From positions 1 through 5,585 of the forward strand of contig MGLU01000087.1 of assembly GCA_001796155.1 (NCBI GenBank): DNA of 5,585 nucleotides, in the 5' to 3' direction. Below the pieces are notes generated by a model, which worked only from the letters and a program-made list of their open reading frames with translations, did no database searches and was not told the origin of the DNA. Both the position numbers and the translations under genes were made by a program. The first letter of the stretch is position 1. Every line of letters begins with the position of its first letter. Of this stretch, positions 1-5,306 are shown piece by piece. The stretch comes from Chlamydiae bacterium RIFCSPHIGHO2_12_FULL_27_8 (GTDB lineage: Bacteria; Chlamydiota; Chlamydiia; Chlamydiales; SM23-39).

Positions 1-115
1 GTTAAAGTATAAAGATTTTATTTTAATTAATTTTTTTGAAGATTTAAAAAATGCTAATTTTTTTTATAAATATCTAATAATAAGTAAGCTAAGTATTTAT
101 TTTGGTCTTTATCGG

Positions 116-155
116 AAATTAAACTTAAGTTTTAATTTATTATTAATAATAAATT
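116..155. repeat. Two adjacent AT-rich palindromes upstream of the F-box promoter
   Basis: Positions 121-132 read AAACTTAAGTTT, a perfect 12-bp palindrome. Allowing a one-base bulge at 133, the pairing extends to 116-138. Directly next to it, 134-155 is a perfect 22-bp palindrome of only A and T, with 11-bp arms centred between 144 and 145. They sit about 35-75 bases upstream of the -10 box of the F-box gene. They could be a regulator binding site, a weak terminator or cruciform from an upstream gene, or chance in such AT-rich DNA. The symmetry is seen directly; a function is not shown. Confidence 0.4.
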
Positions 156-167
156 TAATAATTACAC

Positions 168-196
168 TTTAAGTTAATTACTAATTATGATATAAT
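168..196 (+). promoter_or_regulatory. Extended -10 sigma-70-type promoter of the F-box gene
   Basis: A perfect -10 box TATAAT lies at 191-196 and is preceded by TG at 188-189, giving the extended -10 pattern TGnTATAAT. The matching -35 position, 17 bases upstream (168-173), reads TTTAAG, a poor match, which is common when an extended -10 is present. Transcription would begin near 203, leaving a leader of about 20 bases before the ATG at 225. The ribosome binding site AGGAG at 211-215 fits this. Confidence 0.6.
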
Positions 197-224
197 TTAA
201 TTTTAAATTAAGGAGAAGATTATT

Positions 225-1412
225 ATGGCAATTATTACAAGAGATGGTCAGAGACACCCATATCCAATAGCAGAAAGAGCTGAATTATCAGGCCTATCTA
301 CAGAAATTTTACTGAAAATTTTTAGACGTCTTCCAGCAGAAGATCTTTGTTCAGTGGATTTAACTTGCAGAAAATTCAAACAATTGAATTTCGAATTAAC
401 CCAATTTTCACAAGAACATATGTTAAGTGCTTTAAAATATATTTATCAAAATATTGATAGAATTAAATTAAGAATATTACGAGATTCAGATTTTCAGATC
501 TTATCTCTCTTGAAGGAGGAACAATATGATATACTAATGCACCAATTAAGTGTCAGATTTCCTAACAAAAGTGAAGAAGAATTATTGTTTTTACTACAAA
601 TATTATTTATTCATGAATCTTTTTTGAATGAAAAAAACAGAAATACTATTTCATATCTAGAAATATTGGATAAAATTTCTATAAAATATGCACCCCTTTC
701 CTATGAAAAGATCATAAAAATGATATATATTGATATTTTTACTAAGGGATTAAGAGATCACGCTAAAAAATATTACATAGAAAAAAGATTTGATAAATTA
801 TCAAAAGAATTATATGGAATAAGGCTATTTAATCAATTAGCTTTATTAATTAACAATATATCGAGAAAAGAAATAATTGTTCATAAATTTCAGGAAGATT
901 TCTTGAGGATCACACAACCGCTCATATTGGTCTCAATGTTATTATCAATAACAATTTTGATGGATAAAATGGTGGGCAATAAAGCAAATTCAATAATTGT
1001 AAGAAATACAATGAATTTAATAAAATTCAGTGTGTTCTCTGTAAAAGATCATAAATCATTTAAACCACTAATGCATCAAGGGTTATTTTTGCTAGCCTTA
1101 TATTGCATTGCGGAAAATTTTTTCAAGTTTGTTCCGCAAAAAAAAGTTATATTATTACTTATTATGAACATTCAAGTATTGATTCAACATCCAAAAATAA
1201 AATTTATCAATTCAGCAATGATTTTATACAGTTATTATATTTTTGTATCCTTGTATTTAAGTCATTTTGCATTGACTACTTTCACAACTAATCCGGACTC
1301 TTACAATATAGGACTAGTGTATAGCTCTATCATAGCGTTTAAAGTCTTTAATGACGAAATTAAACCTATTGTTCCTGCTTATACAAGACGAATTGCTGCA
1401 AAACTTGTTTAG
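225..1412 (+). CDS. F-box domain protein with hydrophobic C-terminal half, putative effector
   Basis: This 395-residue protein has a clear eukaryote-type F-box at about residues 21-58 (pattern LSTEILLKIFRRLPAEDL followed by a CRKFKQL segment). F-boxes bind Skp1 and recruit substrates to SCF ubiquitin ligases. Bacteria lack that machinery, so the likely site of action is a eukaryotic host cell; this is inferred from the family. Residues 60-225 are charged and helical, without a domain I recognise. From about residue 231 the chain turns hydrophobic, with candidate membrane or buried helices near 231-247, 285-300, 306-320, 328-349 and 360-375. There is no obvious Sec signal peptide and no C-terminal CaaX box, so export by a type III or similar system would be expected. 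The ATG at 225 is preceded by AGGAG at 211-215, a good site. The gene has its own promoter. Its stop lies 5 bases from the end of a convergent nrdB remnant, so it may have arrived with that fragment. The F-box call is strong; the effector role is inference. Confidence 0.8.
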   Translation: MAIITRDGQRHPYPIAERAELSGLSTEILLKIFRRLPAEDLCSVDLTCRKFKQLNFELTQFSQEHMLSALKYIYQNIDRIKLRILRDSDFQILSLLKEEQYDILMHQLSVRFPNKSEEELLFLLQILFIHESFLNEKNRNTISYLEILDKISIKYAPLSYEKIIKMIYIDIFTKGLRDHAKKYYIEKRFDKLSKELYGIRLFNQLALLINNISRKEIIVHKFQEDFLRITQPLILVSMLLSITILMDKMVGNKANSIIVRNTMNLIKFSVFSVKDHKSFKPLMHQGLFLLALYCIAENFFKFVPQKKVILLLIMNIQVLIQHPKIKFINSAMILYSYYIFVSLYLSHFALTTFTTNPDSYNIGLVYSSIIAFKVFNDEIKPIVPAYTRRIAAKLV

Positions 1413-1417
1413 TTAAG

Positions 1418-1531
1418 TTAAAAATCCCATCCATCAATAGCAGATGACTGATTATATGATGTAACTGTCGACTCAAAAAAGTTAGCTTTAACATCTCCTT
1501 TACCTTCAGTATCTGCTATTTTTTCTAAATG
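1418..1531 (-). pseudogene. 3'-terminal remnant of a ribonucleotide reductase small subunit (R2) gene
   Basis: Read on the minus strand, codons from 1531 to the TAA at 1420-1418 give 37 residues without a break. They include NFFESTVTSYNQ and end in GWDF. This matches the C-terminal tail of class I ribonucleotide reductase R2 proteins, where a stretch like NFFETRVIEYQ precedes a short tail that docks on the large subunit; R2 tails ending in DWDF-like residues also exist. The frame stays open for a further 20 codons to a stop at 1594-1592. Those residues do not resemble R2 and are antisense to nadK, and I see no start codon. The rest of R2 (over 300 residues) is missing, so this cannot make a reductase. 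The similarity stops where nadK starts, which marks a breakpoint around 1529-1537. The lack of stops suggests the copy is recent, or that the contig is chimeric. Identification is from memory of the motif. Confidence 0.6.
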
Positions 1532-2359
1532 ATTATGCCGAATGAAGATAAATTTGATTCTATAACTATTTCGAAAGAAATTATTAAATTTTTAGAATCA
1601 CATAAAGTTAAAGTGCTTTCAGAAAAATCAAAAGCTGCATTATTAAACATAGAAGCTATTTCAGAAAAAAATATTCAAAATATTGAATATTTTATTTCTC
1701 TTGGCGGAGATGGGACAATTTTAAAAAATATCCATGAATATTCTTATTTAAACAAACCTTTTTTAGGAATAAATTTAGGAAGTTTGGGGTTTATGACAGA
1801 CATCCCTCTAAATGATATTTACATTTCGCTTCAAGATCTTTTGAACAAAAATTTTACAATAGAAAACAGAATAATGTTAGAGGTAAAATCTAATTCTAAA
1901 TTGATAGCTGCAAACGATATAGTTTTTCATAGGAGAGAGAATCCATCTTTGATAGATTTATCTGTTTATTTAAATGGAAAATATTTAAATACTTTTTCTG
2001 CAGATGGACTAATTATAGCAACGCCAAATGGATCGACTGCATATTCTCTATCTTCAGGTGGGCCTATTTTGATGCCTGAGCTTGATGCTTTTGTTTTAAC
2101 TGCGATATCCCCTCATACTATTTCGATCAGACCAATAGTCATAAGGTCTCATGTTGAAATAGAAATAAAATATATTTCAAACAACAATAATAACATTTCA
2201 TATTTTGTAGATGGTATGCATCAGTTTTCAATAAAAGCGAAAGAGTCAGTTACATTAGTTAAAAGCAAAACAATTTTAAAGCTTATAAAACTTAAAAATC
2301 ATGATTATTTTTCCACTTTAAGAACAAAACTTAACTGGTCCGGAAATTTAAAAATTTAA
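1529..2359 (+). CDS. nadK: NAD kinase (ATP/polyphosphate-dependent), slightly shortened N-terminus
   Basis: The enzyme phosphorylates NAD to NADP in the cytoplasm. Family signatures are clear: SLGGDGT at residues 57-63 (nucleotide/phosphate-binding loop), GINLGSLGFMTD near 80-91, ND at 129-130 in place of the usual NE pair, DG...TPNGSTAYSLSSGGP at 159-179, and PHTISIRPIV at 195-204. The C-terminal HDYFSTLRTKLNWSG resembles chlamydial NAD kinases as I recall them. Two in-frame ATG codons are possible, 1529 (276 residues) and 1535 (274); an in-frame TAA at 1526-1528 excludes anything further upstream. Neither has a Shine-Dalgarno sequence: the upstream bases are T-rich. The usual first strand (a short hydrophobic run before the PN pair, as in chlamydial 'LFPN') is reduced to MIMPN, so a few native residues seem lost at the junction with the nrdB remnant. 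I see no promoter just upstream; transcription may read through from the F-box gene. Function is confident; expression and the exact start are not. Confidence 0.9.
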   Translation: MIMPNEDKFDSITISKEIIKFLESHKVKVLSEKSKAALLNIEAISEKNIQNIEYFISLGGDGTILKNIHEYSYLNKPFLGINLGSLGFMTDIPLNDIYISLQDLLNKNFTIENRIMLEVKSNSKLIAANDIVFHRRENPSLIDLSVYLNGKYLNTFSADGLIIATPNGSTAYSLSSGGPILMPELDAFVLTAISPHTISIRPIVIRSHVEIEIKYISNNNNNISYFVDGMHQFSIKAKESVTLVKSKTILKLIKLKNHDYFSTLRTKLNWSGNLKI

Positions 2360-2390
2360 ATATTTTTTTAAAAGAATAGAGTATTACTAA

Positions 2391-2423
2391 CTCAAAAGTT
2401 TTTGAGATCAATTCTTGATCTCA
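2391..2423 (+). other. Two overlapping, mutually exclusive stem-loops between nadK and the transporter
   Basis: Hairpin A is CTCAAAA (2391-2397) pairing with TTTTGAG (2400-2406) around a 2-base loop (realistically a 6-bp stem with a 4-base loop). Hairpin B is TGAGATCAA (2403-2411) pairing with TTGATCTCA (2415-2423), a perfect 9-bp stem with loop TTC. The two share TGAG at 2403-2406 and cannot form together. No T run follows hairpin B, so it is not a classic intrinsic terminator, though it may end or stabilise the nadK transcript. Its right arm overlaps the -35 box of the next promoter, so it could equally be an operator. The symmetry is seen directly; the role is inference. Confidence 0.5.
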
Positions 2424-2443
2424 TGATGCATTTAAAGTATACT
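2415..2443 (+). promoter_or_regulatory. Probable promoter of the peptide transporter gene
   Basis: TTGATC at 2415-2420 (four of six bases of the -35 consensus) and TATACT at 2438-2443 (five of six of the -10 consensus) are 17 bases apart, the optimal spacing. Transcription would start near 2450 and give a leader of about 58 bases before the ATG at 2508. The -35 box is the right arm of the 9-bp inverted repeat at 2403-2423, so a protein bound to that repeat would block it. Confidence 0.5.
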
Positions 2444-2507
2444 TTATATCAATTAAGTTTGTTCTTAATGTTGAAAAGTTTGTTACTTTCACTGAAAAGG
2501 ATTTTTG

Positions 2508-3947
2508 ATGTTTAAATTATTAAAACAACCCAGAGGTTTTTCGATTTTTTTCCTAACTGAAATGTGGGAGAGGTTTGGTTTTTACATCACTCAAACTTTA
2601 TTAATTTTTTATTTGATTGATCGTTTTCATTTAACAGATACTGTTAGCTATAGTATTTTAGGTTCTTTTACAGCATTAGCTTATATTAATCCGGCATTAG
2701 GAGGATATATTGCCGATCGCTATTTAGGTGCAAAGCAAGCAATTTTATGGGGTGTATTATTAATTTCTTTTGGATATATCATTCTTACTTTTTCTGAAGA
2801 TTTGATTAAGGTTTTTATTTCATTAGCGTTTATTTCTATTGGTACAGGTTTATTAAAACCTAATATTTCAAGTTTATTGGGTAGTTTATATTCTGCTAAA
2901 GATCCCCGCCGTCATACCGGTTATACGATTTTTTACATGGGAATTAGTTTAGGTATAATTTTAGCAACTAGTTTTGGTGGTTATTTATGGCAGACTATAG
3001 GTTGGAAAATTACTTTTATTATTGCTGCTATAGCATCATTGCTTGCATGGATAACTTTCTTTTTTGGTTCACGTTTTTATAAATTAGATGATTTGAATAA
3101 AATTCCATATTCATTAAAAAAATATTTGCAAGCATTTTTTTTAATAATATTAACTGTAATTGTTAATACCGTTATTATTACACACAACATACTATCTATT
3201 GTTGCATTTAGTATAGTCGCTATATTAAGTGTTATTATTATATTATATGAGATCTTTCGTTCTCAAGATAGTGTAGAAAAGAGACGCTTACTCGCTTATT
3301 TTTTGTTAATATGTATCTCAGTATTTTTTTGGGCAATTTATTTTCAATTATTTTTTTCCATGAATTTGTTTATTGATCGAGTCGTCGATCGGCAAATATT
3401 CGGCTTCAATGTTCCGGCGTCTTTTTTTGTAAGTATTGAATCTTTTGGTTTAATTATTTTTGGTCCTTTTTTAGGTGCTCTATGGCATATATTTGCACGC
3501 AATGGCAATAATAGAGGCTTATCTATACCGGGTAAATTTGCAGGCGGTTTATGCATGATGACCGTAGCTTTTGCTTTGTTGTTTATGAGCTCCCTATTTA
3601 CAAATAGTAATGGCTTGGTTATGTCGGGCTGGATAATTGTTGTTTATTTAATTATTTCAATTGGCGAGCTTTTGTTATCTCCAATTGGCTTAGCTATGGT
3701 TAGCGAGCTTGCTCCTCCCCGTTTGGCCGGATTGATGATGGGAATTTTTTTTGTATCTCTAGGGTTAGGTGGCAAACTTGCAGGAATTTTTGCTGATTAT
3801 GCTGCGATTTCAAAAGACATTGGAGATTTAGATCAAATGAAAACTATTTATCATCATGCTTTTGGTATTTATTTATTTATTTGTTTAATTATTACTCTAG
3901 CAAGCCTTGCTCTTGTACGAATAATTAAAAAATTAATCATTATCTAA
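2508..3947 (+). CDS. POT/PTR2-family proton-coupled oligopeptide transporter (MFS)
   Basis: An inner-membrane symporter importing di- and tripeptides with protons, by family. The 479 residues match the family's usual length. Signatures: EMWERF at 18-23 in helix 1 (the ExxER proton-coupling motif), GGYIADRYLGAK at 65-76 (MFS motif A, loop 2-3), GTGLLKPNIS at 112-121 with the helix-4 lysine, FYMGISLG at 142-149 (PTR2 signature; N is more usual where S147 stands), and SIGELLLSPIGLAMVSEL at 383-400 (helix 10, conserved Glu). About 14 hydrophobic segments can be counted, including an extra pair near 206-249 between helices 6 and 7, typical of bacterial POTs. Helix 7 has FWAIYFQ, without the Glu found in many POTs; from memory, Escherichia coli DtpA also lacks it, and the second half looks DtpA-like. 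I chose ATG 2508 over TTG 2505 because AAAAGG (2495-2500) lies 7 bases upstream. Peptide uptake suits an intracellular organism. The exact substrate is not visible. Confidence 0.9.
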   Translation: MFKLLKQPRGFSIFFLTEMWERFGFYITQTLLIFYLIDRFHLTDTVSYSILGSFTALAYINPALGGYIADRYLGAKQAILWGVLLISFGYIILTFSEDLIKVFISLAFISIGTGLLKPNISSLLGSLYSAKDPRRHTGYTIFYMGISLGIILATSFGGYLWQTIGWKITFIIAAIASLLAWITFFFGSRFYKLDDLNKIPYSLKKYLQAFFLIILTVIVNTVIITHNILSIVAFSIVAILSVIIILYEIFRSQDSVEKRRLLAYFLLICISVFFWAIYFQLFFSMNLFIDRVVDRQIFGFNVPASFFVSIESFGLIIFGPFLGALWHIFARNGNNRGLSIPGKFAGGLCMMTVAFALLFMSSLFTNSNGLVMSGWIIVVYLIISIGELLLSPIGLAMVSELAPPRLAGLMMGIFFVSLGLGGKLAGIFADYAAISKDIGDLDQMKTIYHHAFGIYLFICLIITLASLALVRIIKKLIII

Positions 3948-3954
3948 TATAAAA

Positions 3955-3983
3955 TTGTAAAAAAAACAACTCGTGAATACAAT
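3955..3983 (+). promoter_or_regulatory. Probable promoter of the small exported protein gene
   Basis: TTGTAA at 3955-3960 and TACAAT at 3978-3983 are separated by 17 bases. They match the -35 consensus at four of six and the -10 at five of six positions. Transcription would start around 3990, just upstream of the ribosome binding site AAGGA at 3997-4001. The small gene can therefore be expressed apart from the transporter, although no terminator separates the two and read-through is likely. Confidence 0.5.
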
Positions 3984-4007
3984 AAAAAAAAATGATAAGG
4001 ACTAATT

Positions 4008-4238
4008 ATGAAAAATAAAATATTTGTTTTATTTTTATTAACAGCTTTGATTACATCAATGCCTTTATTATCAAAACAAAATAAAGCAAATCCATCCAAT
4101 TATTGGCCGGGTAAACCATGGATGTGTCCGGATTGCCATATGATCACTGACCCTCTTTGTCATGATTGTGATGAAAGCGACGAGGGCAATGATAATAATG
4201 AAGACAATATCGCTCAAAACAAAGAGAAAGATGAATAA
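4008..4238 (+). CDS. Small exported cysteine-rich protein with acidic tail, unknown function
   Basis: I do not recognise this 76-residue protein. It starts with a Sec-type signal: MKNK, then a hydrophobic core to about residue 21, with possible cleavage after LLS (22) or NKA (27). The mature part has a proline/tryptophan-rich segment (NYWPGKPW), then two cysteine pairs: CPDCH at 40-44 and CHDC at 51-54, separated by seven residues. It ends in a highly charged tail rich in Asp, Glu and Asn. Paired CxxC knuckles suggest binding of zinc or another metal, or disulfides in the periplasm or outer envelope. CPDCH also fits the CxxCH haem-attachment pattern, but the second CxxC and the small size make a cytochrome less likely. 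The signal has no lipobox cysteine. AAGGA at 3997-4001, 6 bases before the ATG, supports translation, and a promoter precedes it. That it is a real gene is likely; its function is unknown. Confidence 0.75.
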   Translation: MKNKIFVLFLLTALITSMPLLSKQNKANPSNYWPGKPWMCPDCHMITDPLCHDCDESDEGNDNNEDNIAQNKEKDE

Positions 4239-4274
4239 AACATATCAAATTGGGTTTTATTTTTTGCAATAAAA
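4234..4274. terminator. Weak, possibly bidirectional AT-rich terminator between convergent genes
   Basis: AATAAAAC (4234-4241) can pair with GTTTTATT (4254-4261), and the right arm runs into a T tract to 4265, a terminator-like arrangement for plus-strand transcripts. The same TTTTATT (4255-4261) can instead pair with AATAAAA at 4268-4274, which would serve the minus strand. The stems are nearly all A-T, so stability is low. The position, between the stop codons of the small protein gene and holB, is where a shared terminator is expected. Confidence 0.4.
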
Positions 4275-4275
4275 T

Positions 4276-5301
4276 CTATATTTGTATGTTGCAGTTGATA
4301 AAATTTATATTTAAAAAGAAATTTTCTAAAATATTTTTAAGTCGAATATTTCTTTGAAAAGCAAGCTTTGCTTCATCTATATTTTTTAATATATTATTTA
4401 AATCCGGAAGATTTTTTAAATCCTGTTTTAATAAAATATCTTTTTTATCCTGAAAAAATATTTTTTGGTTTAAATTTACTTTTAAAATATAAAGATCTCT
4501 AAACCAATAGAAAATTTTTTCAAAAAGAAGGTCTATCTCCTTGAAAAGTTTTATATTTTCATCTTCTTCTATTGTTTTTAGATATATGTCTTCAAGTTTT
4601 CCAAGTGCTTCTAATAAATCAAAGTAATTTGAAATATTTTGTTTCGAAAGTATCGAAATTATCATGTCTCTTTTTTTAATATACTCTTTATGGTTGGACA
4701 GTTCAATTGCTTTGCCAATAGAATTATTGGAAATTCTAGCTAAAATTTTTGCGTCTTCACAACTAAAAGAACAATTTTCCATTAAATACTTCAAAATTTC
4801 TTCTTCAGAAATTCCTGAAAAATTAAATCTAAAACATCTAGATATAATTGTAGGTAATATATTATCTATACTTGAAGCTAATAATATTATGTAACTGTCA
4901 AAAGTAGGTTCTTCAAGAGTTTTTAAAAGAGCATTTGCAGATGAAGGCAGCATCCTATCTGCATCCTCTATAACAAAAACTTTAGCAAGAGCTTCATATG
5001 GAGCCATATTTACTTCAGAAATTAAGTTTCTTATAGATGCTATATTATGGAGATATGTTTTACCCTCAGGTTTTAAAATATGAAGATCAGGATGAGTATT
5101 TTCATTAATTTTTTTCAGAATTTTTAGATCTATATTTTCTGTTTTATACATAAGATGAAGTGCAAGTTCTTTTGCAAATAAAAACTTTCCTACACCGTCA
5201 GGACCTATAAAAAGAATAGTATTTGATAATGAGTCTGAATCAAATGCATTTTTAAGTTTATTTTTAACTTCTAAATTACCGATAATTTTTTCAAAAATCA
5301 T
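4276..5301 (-). CDS. holB: DNA polymerase III delta' subunit (clamp-loader, HolB-like)
   Basis: The delta' subunit is part of the clamp-loader complex that places the sliding clamp on DNA for the replicative polymerase. The 341-residue protein shows the AAA+ layout: IIGNLEVKNKLKNA (6-19), Walker A GPDGVGKF at 33-40 (Phe where Ser or Thr normally follows the Lys), HPDLHIL at 70-76, Walker B-like VFVIEDADRM at 108-117, LLKTLEEP at 125-132, and the arginine-finger motif SRC at 154-156. Later come NNSIGKAIEL near 192-201 and a helical C-terminal domain. Many family members have four zinc-binding cysteines between Walker A and HPD; here residues 40-70 have none, so that zinc module is absent. DnaX (tau/gamma) is less likely, because the chain is short and the HPDLHIL segment is typical of delta'. 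The ATG (5301-5299) lies 5 bases after the tmk stop with no clear Shine-Dalgarno, which suggests translational coupling in a tmk-holB operon. Confidence 0.88.
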   Translation of the reverse strand: MIFEKIIGNLEVKNKLKNAFDSDSLSNTILFIGPDGVGKFLFAKELALHLMYKTENIDLKILKKINENTHPDLHILKPEGKTYLHNIASIRNLISEVNMAPYEALAKVFVIEDADRMLPSSANALLKTLEEPTFDSYIILLASSIDNILPTIISRCFRFNFSGISEEEILKYLMENCSFSCEDAKILARISNNSIGKAIELSNHKEYIKKRDMIISILSKQNISNYFDLLEALGKLEDIYLKTIEEDENIKLFKEIDLLFEKIFYWFRDLYILKVNLNQKIFFQDKKDILLKQDLKNLPDLNNILKNIDEAKLAFQRNIRLKNILENFFLNINFINCNIQI

Positions 5302-5306
5302 AGAAG

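Larger units (their letters stand above)
1..224. other. AT-rich gene-free leader region upstream of the F-box gene
   Basis: No reading frame of credible length or family is visible on either strand; stops are frequent in all frames and the composition is almost entirely A and T, with long T runs around 31-37 and 57-65. The right half holds two adjacent palindromes (116-155) and the promoter and ribosome binding site of the F-box gene, listed separately. The left part may include the 3' untranslated end of a gene outside the window, but nothing here proves it. Confidence 0.6.

Noticed and set aside
66..100. ATAAATA/TATTTAT inverted repeat as a terminator of an upstream gene
   Set aside because: The arms are only 7 A-T pairs with a 21-base loop and no strong T tract follows; chance is enough in this composition.
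1103..1291. Open frame of 62 codons inside the F-box gene, plus strand
   Set aside because: It lies wholly within the F-box coding region in another frame, has no ribosome binding site or recognisable domain, and is explained by AT-rich shadow reading.
2347..2372. TTTAAAAA/TTTTTAAA pairing at the end of nadK as an intrinsic terminator
   Set aside because: The stem has no G-C pair and overlaps the stop codon; such pairings arise easily from A and T runs.
2505..2507. TTG as start of the transporter
   Set aside because: The ATG at 2508 directly follows and is 7 bases from AAAAGG; the TTG would gain one residue at a worse spacing and a weaker codon.
3344..3556. Minus-strand open frame of 70 codons inside the transporter gene
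   Set aside because: It is antisense to well-conserved POT helices 7-9; its content is the mirror of that coding sequence, with no sign of a protein family.
4008..4238. Small exported protein as a cytochrome c
   Set aside because: A single CxxCH is present, but a second CxxC pair at knuckle spacing and the lack of a distal Met/His context in a 50-residue mature chain fit metal or disulfide roles better.
4664..4894. Plus-strand open frame of 76 codons inside holB
   Set aside because: It is antisense to the conserved HolB region, including the SRC motif, and has no ribosome binding site or family signature.
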